From: Chloroflexota bacterium
GTDB lineage: Bacteria > Chloroflexota > Dormibacteria > Dormibacterales > Dormibacteraceae
NCBI GenBank assembly: GCA_005879985.1
Contig: VBIA01000169.1
Coordinates: forward strand, 1 to 47,116
Direction: 5' to 3'
DNA length: 47,116 nt
Below are positions 40,484-47,116 of this stretch, in pieces; the stretch's first letter is position 1, and every line of letters starts with the position of its first letter. The position numbers and the translations under genes are program-made. The notes under the pieces are model-generated. The model saw only the letters and a program-made list of their open reading frames with translations, was not told the origin of the DNA and ran no database searches.

Positions 40484-40761
40484 TCGAGCGCGCCGAGCGC
40501 TTCGTCGATCCACTCGATCGCCATCTCGCGCGTGTTGGGCCACGTGTCCGCGCTCGAAGACTCGACACCCGTGTCGATGGCGACGCGTCCGCAAACGCGG
40601 AGAAGCCTCCGGATCAGCGGCGCCGCCTCGGGCACTGCGAACTCGATCTCTTCCAGCGAGCGGGTCAGCATGAAGCACGCCGCGTTGAACGTTTCGGCGT
40701 CGATCGCGGCCTCGCTGGCGAGCCTTTCCGCCACCCCCGCCCGCAAATTGGATGGGTCCAT
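40465..40761 (-). CDS. Small hypothetical protein
   Basis: Protein of 98 aa from ATG 40759-40761, acidic and helical (LASEAAIDAETFNAACFMLTRSLEEIEF, MAIEWIDEALGALDYEAGA). I do not recognise the family. The open frame extends upstream, but that part lies antisense to greA. Coding is supported by the lack of internal stops and by amino-acid make-up unlike a shadow frame. It overlaps the end of the TadG-like gene by 19 bp and starts 35 bp from the divergent greA. Confidence 0.5.
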   Translation of the reverse strand: MDPSNLRAGVAERLASEAAIDAETFNAACFMLTRSLEEIEFAVPEAAPLIRRLLRVCGRVAIDTGVESSSADTWPNTREMAIEWIDEALGALDYEAGA

Positions 40762-40775
40762 CTGCCCGGTATTAT
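40748..40775 (+). promoter_or_regulatory. Candidate promoter of greA
   Basis: TTGGAT (40748-40753) and TATTAT (40770-40775) with a 16-bp spacer, about 20 bp before the greA ATG. AGAGG at 40782-40786 could be the Shine-Dalgarno. It overlaps the start of the divergent small gene. Confidence 0.5.
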
Positions 40776-40795
40776 TGGCCCAGAGGCTGGGTGCC

Positions 40796-41260
40796 ATGGA
40801 TCTAACCGAACCTGTTCTGCTGACTCCTGAGGGGCTGGAGAAGCTCAAGCGCGACCTCGAGGTCGCGTTGAAGCGGCGCCACGAGGCCGGCGAGCGGCTG
40901 AAGGAAGCCTTCCAGCCTGGCGACATCGAGGACAACCCCGAGTACGAGCAGGCGAAGGAGGAGGTCGGACTTCTCGACAGCCGCATCTACGAGCTCCAGG
41001 AGATGATCGGCCGCGCGGAGATCATCAAGGAGTCGCACTCGAGCGTCGCCGGACCGGGATCGACCGTTGATGTAGCCGACAACGACGGCAGCTCCGAGAC
41101 ATATCACCTGGTCGGCGCGGTCGAGAGCGACCCGTCGGCGGGACGAATCTCGGTGGACTCGCCGGTCGGGCGGGCGTTAGTGGGAAAGAAGAAAGGCGAC
41201 CGGATCACCGTCAGCGTGCCCGCGGGGAGCCTGACGTTGACGATCAAGGCCGTCAGATAG
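40796..41260 (+). CDS. greA: Transcription elongation factor GreA
   Basis: GreA of 154 aa, which rescues backtracked RNA polymerase by stimulating transcript cleavage. The N-terminal coiled coil runs about 10-75 (PVLLTPEGLEKLKRDLEVALKRR, FQPGDIEDNPEYEQAKEEVGLLDSRI); the acidic tip residues are in GDIEDNPEYEQAK. The C-terminal FKBP-like domain has VDVADNDGSSETYHLVGAVESDPSAGRISVDSPVGRALVGKKKGD. ATG 40796 is preferred, although the frame is open upstream. The acyl-CoA synthetase gene starts 7 bp after its stop, so the two are probably co-transcribed. Confidence 0.95.
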   Translation: MDLTEPVLLTPEGLEKLKRDLEVALKRRHEAGERLKEAFQPGDIEDNPEYEQAKEEVGLLDSRIYELQEMIGRAEIIKESHSSVAGPGSTVDVADNDGSSETYHLVGAVESDPSAGRISVDSPVGRALVGKKKGDRITVSVPAGSLTLTIKAVR

Positions 41261-41267
41261 ACATTTG

Positions 41268-43031
41268 ATGTCCATAGGGACATCTGGTAGTCCGCCGGCC
41301 ACTGAGCTGAACCCGGAAGGAATCGCCGACCGCACGACGGTCGGCGTGTTCTTCGGGCAGGCCGCGCGCTACGCCGATCGCCCTCTCGTCCACCACCTCG
41401 TCGGCGAGCAGTGGAAGACAGAGACGTGGGCGGACATGAAGCGCTACGTGCTGGCGGTCGCATCCGCGCTGGTCGACGCCGGCGTGAAGGCGGCCGACCG
41501 CGTCGTCCTGCTTGGAGAGAACCGCTACGAGTGGCTGGTTTCCGACTTCGGGATTCAGGCGGCCGGCGGCGTGACGGTGCCGATCTACACAGGGACCGCA
41601 CCCGAGGTGATCCAGAAGATCGTCGACAACAGCGAGGCGGTCCTGGCGATCGCTTCGACTGATTCCTTGGCCGGCAAGCTCCGCGTCGGCGGCTCGATGA
41701 GGAAGGTCTTGACCATCGACACCGACGTGACAGCGTGGATGGTCCGCCGGCCGCAGCGGCTCCCTGAGGTCGCGACGCGGCTGGCGGCGGTAAAGCCCGA
41801 CGACCTCTGCACCATCGTCTATACGTCAGGCACCACCGGCGACCCCAAGGGCGTCGAGCTCGCGCATCGTTGCCTCGTCGACATCAGCCGCGCTGCGTTG
41901 AAGTCGTTTCCTCTCAGCGATTCCGACGTGACGCTGTCGTTCCTTCCGTACTCGCACGTGTTCGAGCGTATCAACGGGGTCTTCATCGGCCTGCTGTTCG
42001 GCGGCCAGGCATGGATCTCGCGCGGGGTGGATCACCTCAGCGCCGAGCTCGGCGAGGTGCAGCCCACTGTGATGTGCAGCGTGCCGCGCGTGTACGAAAA
42101 GATGTATGCGGCGGTGATGTCGCGCGTGCGCGAATCGCCCGGCTACCGGCAGAGGCTGTTCCACTGGGCGCTGAACGTCGGCAGGCAGCACCACGTCGAG
42201 ATGAAGTCAGGCGCGTTGCTGAACGCGCAGTACGCCCTGGCCGACCGGCTCGTGCTGGCCGCGCTGCGCAAGCGACTCACCGGCGGCCGGCTGCGCTTCT
42301 TCATCAGCGGCGGCGCCGCGCTGTCGCGCGACATCGAAGAGTTCTTCTGGTCGTGCGGCATTCCGATCCTCAACGGCTGGGGCATGACCGAGATGTCCTC
42401 CGGCGCCTGCTCCAACACGCTGGCCGAGCACAAGTTCCTCACCGTGGGCAAGCCGTTCCCGGGCGTGGAGCTGAAGATCGCGGAAGACGGCGAGATTCTC
42501 GTAAAGAGCCCAGGCAACATGCTCGGCTACCACAAGAACCCCGAGGCCACCGCCGAGACGCTGCGCGACGGCTGGATCTACACGGGCGACATCGGAGAGA
42601 TCGACGGCGAGGGCTTCCTGAAGATCACCGACCGCAAGAAGGCGCTGTTCAAGACGGCCGTCGGCAAGTACATCGCGCCGCAGCCGATCGAGTTCGGCCT
42701 CACGCAGGATCCGCTGATCGACCGCGCGCTGGTGATCGGCGAGAGTCGACCGTACGTCACCGCGCTGATCGTTCCGGACTCAGCCGCGGCCAAGCAGCAG
42801 GGCCTTGACGAGGCGGCGCTCCGCGCCCACATCCAGAAGGTCGTCGACAGTGTCAACTCGCACCTCGGCAACTGGGAGACGGTGAAGTACTTCACGCTGC
42901 TTTCCGAGGACTTCACTGAGGCGAAGGGCGAGCTGTCACTGAAGCTCGACGTCAAGCGCAAGGTCGTGGCCCAGAACTACGCCGCGCAGATCGAGGCGAT
43001 GTACACGGGCAAGTCCAAGCAGGGTTCGTAA
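41268..43031 (+). CDS. Long-chain acyl-CoA synthetase (FadD15-like)
   Basis: AMP-forming ligase of 587 aa that activates fatty acids to acyl-CoA. The P-loop signature is TIVYTSGTTGDPKGVELAH, followed by LSFLPYSHVFER, the block LRFFISGGAALSRDIEEFFWSCGIPILNGWGMTEMSSGA, and DGWIYTGDIGEIDGEGFLKITDRKKALFKTAVGKYIAPQPIE with the Asp and catalytic Lys regions. This is the FAA1/FadD15 subgroup, which acts at the membrane. A TTG ATG pair at 41265-41270 gives the start; I use the ATG. The TAA stop overlaps the ATG of the next gene (TAATG), so that small protein is coupled to it. Confidence 0.93.
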   Translation: MSIGTSGSPPATELNPEGIADRTTVGVFFGQAARYADRPLVHHLVGEQWKTETWADMKRYVLAVASALVDAGVKAADRVVLLGENRYEWLVSDFGIQAAGGVTVPIYTGTAPEVIQKIVDNSEAVLAIASTDSLAGKLRVGGSMRKVLTIDTDVTAWMVRRPQRLPEVATRLAAVKPDDLCTIVYTSGTTGDPKGVELAHRCLVDISRAALKSFPLSDSDVTLSFLPYSHVFERINGVFIGLLFGGQAWISRGVDHLSAELGEVQPTVMCSVPRVYEKMYAAVMSRVRESPGYRQRLFHWALNVGRQHHVEMKSGALLNAQYALADRLVLAALRKRLTGGRLRFFISGGAALSRDIEEFFWSCGIPILNGWGMTEMSSGACSNTLAEHKFLTVGKPFPGVELKIAEDGEILVKSPGNMLGYHKNPEATAETLRDGWIYTGDIGEIDGEGFLKITDRKKALFKTAVGKYIAPQPIEFGLTQDPLIDRALVIGESRPYVTALIVPDSAAAKQQGLDEAALRAHIQKVVDSVNSHLGNWETVKYFTLLSEDFTEAKGELSLKLDVKRKVVAQNYAAQIEAMYTGKSKQGS

Positions 43032-43387
43032 TGGCAGGCCCCGTCGACATGTCGGAGGTCCACGCTTCTCTTGACCATATGCGAACGCAGATCTGTCACT
43101 GCGGCTTGAAGGGCGAGTGCCTCGGCTGCAAGGGCATCGAGATGGTGAGGGCGCAGGCCGAGGCGGTGGTCGCCGCGGCGAGCCAGCCGATCCTGCTGCA
43201 GGTCGCGCAGGAGGCTTCGATGAAGGACATGGCCAACCGCTTCCAGGCCATGTCCGAGCGCCTCATGTCAGACCCGGACATCCGCCGATCGGCGGAGGAG
43301 ATGCAGCAGAAGCTGATGTCCGACCCCGAAACGCGTCAGCTCATCGAGGAGCTGATGCGCCGCCTCGGAGCCCCGCCCGAGGAGTAG
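43031..43387 (+). CDS. Small protein with CxC-x6-CxxC motif
   Basis: Protein of 118 aa with an N-terminal Cys cluster CHCGLKGECLGCKG at about residues 22-35 and a helical rest (ILLQVAQEASMKDMANRFQAMSERL). Two similar helices follow: RLMSDPDIRRSAEEMQQKL and KLMSDPETRQLIEELMRRL, an internal repeat. The Cys cluster could bind zinc or another metal. I do not recognise the family. The ATG shares its A with the acyl-CoA synthetase TAA (TAATG), which implies joint translation and perhaps a physical or regulatory link to that enzyme. Palindrome element P3 follows. Confidence 0.75.
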   Translation: MAGPVDMSEVHASLDHMRTQICHCGLKGECLGCKGIEMVRAQAEAVVAAASQPILLQVAQEASMKDMANRFQAMSERLMSDPDIRRSAEEMQQKLMSDPETRQLIEELMRRLGAPPEE

Positions 43388-43409
43388 CGGCGGCCCGTCC
43401 GGATTCCCG

Positions 43410-43467
43410 TCGTTTGTATACAAACGCGTGCCAGAACCGCGCCCGAAATGCGCGTTTGTATACAAAA
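43410..43467. repeat. Paired TTTGTATACAAA palindrome element P3
   Basis: Cores at 43413-43424 and 43455-43466, both perfect TTTGTATACAAA, 42 bp apart. The inner segment ACGCGTG...GAAATGCGCG matches P1 and P2. It lies between the convergent stops of the small Cys-motif gene (43387) and the secreted-protein gene (43499). P3 has the best-preserved pair of cores. Confidence 0.85.
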
Positions 43468-43498
43468 CATGAGGGCGGCGCTGGCGCCGCGGCGCCGG

Positions 43499-44230
43499 CT
43501 AGGCGCCCGGCGACGCCGCCGCTGTCGGCTTGTGCATGGGCTTGTCCCAGAACGGGATCGGCCCGGTCTGCAGCTGCTGCAGGATCTTCTGCTCCTGCTC
43601 GCTGGTGATCTGCTTGTTGGTGACCATCGCGTCGAGGACAGGCTTCAGGTTGGCGATGAGCCTGCTGCGGAACTGCGCCTCGGTGACCGGCGGGCTCTCC
43701 GCGTCAGCGATCTGGTGGAGCGTCATGCCCTTGGCCAGGTCGGCCTTCAGCTGCTCCGGCGTGATGCCGAGGGCCTTCGCCGCGGCCGGCATCAGGGCCC
43801 GCGCGTAGGCGCCGCCGGCGGCGTTCTTGCCGCCCAGGCTCCCCGCCAGGGTGCAGGGCGCCTTGCCCGCCATCTTCTTCTTGATCGCGTCGGCCTGCGC
43901 CTGCGTGATGTGGCCGGCCTTCACCTCGTCGGCGAGCGTCTGGCCGACCGCTTCCTGGAACGCGGAGTCGACCTTGTCCTGGCTCACCCCGAGGTCGCTT
44001 GAGAAATGGGTGGCGAACTCGTTGCACACGCTGGACGAGGGAGCGGTCGACTGGTCTGCCACAGTGCTGGCAGCGCGGACGTTGGAACCCTTCGGGCCGC
44101 CGAAGTTGAAGCTGTAGCCTGCGGCCGAGGCTGTCATGTAGACGGCGGCGCCGGCGATGGCCGCGGCGCCCGCCGCGAAGCTCACGATGCGTAGGTTTTT
44201 TGGCGTGGCGATGGTGCTGATCACGTCCAT
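43499..44230 (-). CDS. Secreted or membrane-anchored helical protein
   Basis: Protein of 243 aa. Residues about 15-38 (LRIVSFAAGAAAIAGAAVYMTASAAG) form a signal anchor or signal peptide. The mature part has helical repeats of the type found in DUF2680-like secreted proteins: LGVSQDKVDSAFQEAVGQTLADEVKAGHITQAQADAIKKKM, LGITPEQLKADLAKGMTLHQIAD, and MVTNKQITSEQEQKILQQL. Two Cys are in SSVCNEF and KAPCTLAG. Function unknown. The ATG at 44228-44230 diverges from the DUF6909-like gene with 90 bp between. Its 3' end faces P3. Confidence 0.75.
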   Translation of the reverse strand: MDVISTIATPKNLRIVSFAAGAAAIAGAAVYMTASAAGYSFNFGGPKGSNVRAASTVADQSTAPSSSVCNEFATHFSSDLGVSQDKVDSAFQEAVGQTLADEVKAGHITQAQADAIKKKMAGKAPCTLAGSLGGKNAAGGAYARALMPAAAKALGITPEQLKADLAKGMTLHQIADAESPPVTEAQFRSRLIANLKPVLDAMVTNKQITSEQEQKILQQLQTGPIPFWDKPMHKPTAAASPGA

Positions 44231-44308
44231 AAGTACACCGCGCGGGGCGCGGTCGCGTCCTCACATAGAGGTAAAGCTTCTGTAAATGACGCGTCTGGGC
44301 CTGAACCC

Positions 44309-44314
44309 TATAGT
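44309..44314 (+). promoter_or_regulatory. Candidate -10 box, leaderless start
   Basis: TATAGT lies exactly six bases before the ATG at 44321, which would make the mRNA leaderless; no Shine-Dalgarno is seen. ATGACG at 44286-44291 with a 17-bp spacer is a weak -35. Confidence 0.45.
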
Positions 44315-44320
44315 CGGGTG

Positions 44321-46003
44321 ATGGAATCGCCCCCCAACTCCGGCTGGGGAAGCGGCAAGCACGCCGTCGAGCTCTACGTCCGCACGTACACGACGATGCT
44401 GCAGAGCTCGGGCGAGATCAAGGTCGACTCGCTGGTGCAGACGCACATCCGCATGGGCTCCGTGCTGCACCCGCTGGCGGGACAGCCGCAGAGCGACATG
44501 GGTGCGCTCCTCTACGCGGCGCGCCGGCTGCCGCGGGCCATCGAGCACTGCCGGCACGTGGTGATGGGCCAGAGCCCGCAGGGCTTCAAGGCCGTGCTCG
44601 GCGCGGACATCATGGAGTGGCAGCCGCTGAAGGCTCCGGCCAGGCGCCGGCGCTGGTACCAGGACGGACTCACGCTCGCGGTGCTCATCGCGTCCACGTC
44701 CGACATCGACGACCTCGTGCCTTCGCTGGTTGCCTACCAGATCGAGTGGAACAAGCTGCACCGTGCGCTGCAGGGCGTGGAGCTCGCCGACGAGTCGGCG
44801 CGCGAGGCCGCCGGCGCCAGCGAGGACGACTGGCAGCGACTGCACGAGGCCTGGGGCGAGAGCTTCGACTCGACGCTGGAGTTCGTGCAGAAAGAGGAAT
44901 GTCACATCGGTCTGCGGCTGATCGGCGGCAGCCACCTCGGCTACGCGCGAATGGCCGCTCGCTGGTGGCTGCCCATCGCCGGGGCGATGGCCGAGCTTGG
45001 CGTGCTCGACTCGCCCGTCTACTTCGTCTCCTCCAACGCGCACAGCCTGGTCAATGTCCTCAGCGGCACCGCCCGCGAGTTCGAGCGCGAGATCCTTGAC
45101 TGGGTCCGCGACAACGACCCCGAGCTGGAAGAGGAGCGGCACAAGCTCGAGGTCGGGCACAGCCGCGCGTCACGGCAGAACTGGCTCTACTTCGCGGCGC
45201 GGCAGATCTTCGACCTGCACCCCGATCGCGAGCAGCTGCGCAAGCGGCGGGCCGAGCTGGAGGCCGCGCGAGGAATCCGTCACATTCCCGCGAAGGGCAC
45301 CGGCGTCGACAGCGCGGCGCAAATCTGCAAGCTCTCGAGCCTCGACGCCAGCGCCATCGATCCGCGCGTCGGCACCGTGGATGTCGAGCGTCTGCGCGCG
45401 TCCGGCGCGTGCATCGTCAACGTCGACTATCCGCTCGGGTTCGCCGGGTACCACATCCTCCGCCAGGCCGCCGAGCACGTTTCCTGGGTCGCGGGTGTGT
45501 ATGTGATGGGCAAGGCCGCGACGCTGAACTCCGACGTGGGCGACGTGATGATCCCGAACGTCGTCTACAACGAGCACTCGGGCAACACGTACTGGCTCGA
45601 CAACGCGATCACCGCAGCCGACGTGCAGCCGAACCTCGTGTACGGCTCCGCAGTGGACACGCAGCGCGCCGTGGCGGTGCGCGGCACGTTCCTGCAGAAC
45701 CGTGACTACCTCGAGTTCTACTACCAGGGCCACTACACGGTGGTCGAGATGGAGGCGGGACCGTACCTCGACGCGTGCTACGAGATCGGCCAGCCCGGCC
45801 GCTACCCGCTCAACGAGAGCGTGAACATGGCGCGCATCAACTTCGACCTGGGCATCGTCCACTACGCGTCAGACACGCCTTACACGCAGGCGCGCACTCT
45901 CGGCGCGCGCGGCCTGAGCTACCGGGGACTCGACTCGACGTACGCCGCGGCCATCGCGCTGGCTCGCCGGATCCTGCAGCGCGAGGGCGCGCTGGAGAGC
46001 TAG
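44321..46003 (+). CDS. DUF6909-like protein with nucleoside-phosphorylase-like C-terminus
   Basis: Protein of 560 aa. The N-terminal half is helical (ELYVRTYTTMLQSSGEIKVDSLVQTHIRM, then AIEHCRHVVMGQSPQGFKA and IEWNKLHRALQGVELADESAREAAGASEDDWQRL) and I know no function for it. The C-terminal about 210 residues resemble the PNP/UDP phosphorylase fold: CIVNVDYPLGFAGYHIL, then VYVMGKAATLNSDVGDVMIPNVVYNEHSG and the substrate motif VVEMEAGPYLDACYE, close to the VEMEA of nucleoside phosphorylases and AMP nucleosidase. I recall the full-length family as DUF6909, without experiment. It may split a nucleoside or nucleotide. ATG 44321 is used; GTG just before is possible. Its TAG shares CTAG with the convergent transporter gene. 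Confidence 0.7.
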   Translation: MESPPNSGWGSGKHAVELYVRTYTTMLQSSGEIKVDSLVQTHIRMGSVLHPLAGQPQSDMGALLYAARRLPRAIEHCRHVVMGQSPQGFKAVLGADIMEWQPLKAPARRRRWYQDGLTLAVLIASTSDIDDLVPSLVAYQIEWNKLHRALQGVELADESAREAAGASEDDWQRLHEAWGESFDSTLEFVQKEECHIGLRLIGGSHLGYARMAARWWLPIAGAMAELGVLDSPVYFVSSNAHSLVNVLSGTAREFEREILDWVRDNDPELEEERHKLEVGHSRASRQNWLYFAARQIFDLHPDREQLRKRRAELEAARGIRHIPAKGTGVDSAAQICKLSSLDASAIDPRVGTVDVERLRASGACIVNVDYPLGFAGYHILRQAAEHVSWVAGVYVMGKAATLNSDVGDVMIPNVVYNEHSGNTYWLDNAITAADVQPNLVYGSAVDTQRAVAVRGTFLQNRDYLEFYYQGHYTVVEMEAGPYLDACYEIGQPGRYPLNESVNMARINFDLGIVHYASDTPYTQARTLGARGLSYRGLDSTYAAAIALARRILQREGALES

Positions 46004-46917
46004 TCGCCCAGGACGAGCTTCTCGTGCGGGTGGTTGTGCGCGCCCGCGCCATGCTCGATCTCGCCGCACGGATGGCAGCTCTCGATCTGGATGGTCGTGT
46101 GGCCGATGGCGAACTTGTCGCACAGGCGCTGCTCGAGGTCGCGCACCACGTGCTCCGCGTCGGCGAGCGGACCTTCATCCATCACCACGTGCACGCTCAG
46201 GGCGGTTTGATCGGACGCGAGGGCCCACACATGCAGGTCGTGCAGGCTCCTGACGTGATCAGTGGCGCCGATCATCTTCGTCACCTCGGCCAGGTCGATC
46301 TCGTGCGGCGTGCCCTCCATGAGCAGGTTCACGGCTTCGCGCACGATGCGCCACGCGCCGAGCGCGATGAGTGCAGCGATGGCGAGTGACAGCAGCGGAT
46401 CTATGGGAAGCCAGCCGGTCAGCAGGATGATCGCTCCCGCGATGACGACGCCGATAGACGCTCCAATGTCGCCCGTGACGTGCAGAAGGGCGGCACGGGT
46501 GTTGAGGCTCTTGCCGTGGCCACGCAGCACGAACACCACGTAGCTGTTCACGGCGATGCCGATCAGCGCGGTGACGATGACGATGCCGCCCGAGACAGGC
46601 ACCGGCGTTGCCAGCCGCCGCACCGCCTCGATCGCGATCGCGATCACGATCACGATGAGCGCCGCCGAGTTGACGAGCGCCGCCAGGATGGTCGCACGGT
46701 GGTAGCCGTAACTCCGCCGGCGGTCGGCCGGCCGTTGGGCCTGCTCGAACGCGAACCACGCCAATCCGAGCGCGAAAACGTCGGTCAGCACATGCCCGGC
46801 GTCGGACAGCAGGGCAAGGGAGTGGGAGTACAGACCGCCGGCCAGCTCGACCAGCAGGACGACGAGTGTGAGCGCCAGAGCGCGCCTCAATCCGGATCCC
46901 GGAACCACTGAATTCAT
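46000..46917 (-). CDS. Cation diffusion facilitator (CzcD/ZnT-like metal exporter)
   Basis: CDF transporter of 305 aa. Six transmembrane helices are visible; the zinc-site motifs are SDAGHVLTDVFALG in helix 2 and HVTGDIGASIGV in helix 5, the HxxxD pattern of Zn/Cd exporters. The cytoplasmic domain after about residue 205 has LHDLHVWALASDQTALSVHVVMD, and the tail carries CHPCGEIEHGAGAHNHPHEK, a His/Cys-rich metal-binding end. It probably exports zinc or a similar ion in exchange for protons. The ATG is at 46915-46917. Its TAG shares CTAG with the convergent DUF6909-like gene. Confidence 0.93.
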   Translation of the reverse strand: MNSVVPGSGLRRALALTLVVLLVELAGGLYSHSLALLSDAGHVLTDVFALGLAWFAFEQAQRPADRRRSYGYHRATILAALVNSAALIVIVIAIAIEAVRRLATPVPVSGGIVIVTALIGIAVNSYVVFVLRGHGKSLNTRAALLHVTGDIGASIGVVIAGAIILLTGWLPIDPLLSLAIAALIALGAWRIVREAVNLLMEGTPHEIDLAEVTKMIGATDHVRSLHDLHVWALASDQTALSVHVVMDEGPLADAEHVVRDLEQRLCDKFAIGHTTIQIESCHPCGEIEHGAGAHNHPHEKLVLGD

Positions 46918-46939
46918 CCTACCCAGCGCAACGAAATTC

Positions 46940-47116
46940 CTATCTAAACCAGGCGTCTCCGCGCTCGAGGTAGGCCAGGAGCATCCCGTGGCGAAGCCCC
47001 TCGTGGCTGATGTGCAGGACCGCCAGGCCGTACCAGTCGAGCATGAGCAGCAGCACCTCCACGCCGGCCCGCATCGCCTTGACGCGGTTGACCGGCAGAT
47101 TCACCCGTCCCGAAAC
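46940..47116 (-). CDS. Ppx/GppA-type phosphatase, 3' end only
   Basis: The last 58 codons of a gene that enters from beyond the window. The peptide includes NLPVNRVKAMRAGVEVLLLMLDWYG, AVLHISHEGLRHGMLLAYLERGD and ends WFR. This matches the C-terminal end of the ASKHA domain in exopolyphosphatase/pppGpp phosphohydrolases (usual form VSEHGLREGLLL). The TAG stop is at 46940-46942. The gene is on the same strand as the CDF exporter, 22 bp upstream of its start codon. Confidence 0.7.
   Translation of the reverse strand, partial: VSGRVNLPVNRVKAMRAGVEVLLLMLDWYGLAVLHISHEGLRHGMLLAYLERGDAWFR

Noticed and set aside
1-47116. tRNA or rRNA genes
   Set aside because: No CCA-ended cloverleaf or rRNA-like stretch was recognised by eye; intergenic gaps are short and taken up by the elements listed.

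Overview
The window is a high-G+C bacterial chromosome segment (about two-thirds G+C by eye) packed with housekeeping genes on both strands. No transposase, integrase, phage gene, tRNA, rRNA or CRISPR array was seen. The mix suggests a soil-type Terrabacteria lineage: a GuaB3-type IMP dehydrogenase, paired DUF881 proteins, a FmdB zinc ribbon, DUF4332, DUF309, a DUF6909-like protein, MrfAB repair proteins, TadE/TadG proteins and many TTG/GTG starts. Dormibacterota, Chloroflexota or deep Actinobacteriota would fit; this is inference from gene content, not a phylogeny.

Layout. 0.2-4.5 kb: purB, then an ECF sigma factor coupled to a membrane anti-sigma-like protein with Ig-like and propeller domains. 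4.5-13 kb, minus strand: guaB3-guaA, purD-purE-pycB-accC and a Nudix hydrolase, which is late purine synthesis joined to a split biotin-dependent (pyruvate) carboxylase. 13-16.7 kb: DUF4332, a DUF559 nuclease-fold gene between paired palindromes, and a GalE2-like/PlsC-like pair. 16.8-20.5 kb: glutamate dehydrogenase, two DUF881 proteins, a PhaR-type regulator and a frameshifted coiled-coil protein with a Lys-Pro-Ala tail. 20.5-28.9 kb: amidohydrolase, threonine aldolase, threonine dehydratase-like enzyme, FmdB, SAMHD1-like HD protein, DUF309, molybdopterin-binding protein and cysS. 28.9-31.4 kb: two tandem paralogous ECF sigma/partner operons. 31.4-34.9 kb: mrfA-mrfB DNA repair. 34.7-40.5 kb: a GGDEF/HD-GYP c-di-GMP enzyme diverging from two TadE genes and a large Cys-rich TadG protein. 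40.5-47.1 kb: greA, long-chain acyl-CoA synthetase and a small Cys-motif protein, a secreted protein, a DUF6909-like enzyme, a CDF metal exporter and the 3' end of a Ppx/GppA gene.

The most unusual feature is what lies at gene 3' ends. Almost every convergent junction holds one of four devices. (1) A 180-225 bp inverted-repeat element, three copies; in two of them the tips supply the TAG stops of both flanking genes. (2) A pair of TTTGTATACAAA palindromes 41-42 bp apart, three copies, two of which bracket the DUF559 gene. (3) A roughly 105-nt two-hairpin element, two copies, whose stems covary. (4) A CTAG tetranucleotide read as TAG stop on both strands, three cases. Together they look like several small dispersed element families specialised for 3' ends. 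Other points of note are genes whose conserved N-termini begin upstream of any ATG/GTG/TTG codon (guaA and both tandem ECF sigma genes) and an epimerase that appears to have lost its catalytic Tyr/Lys.
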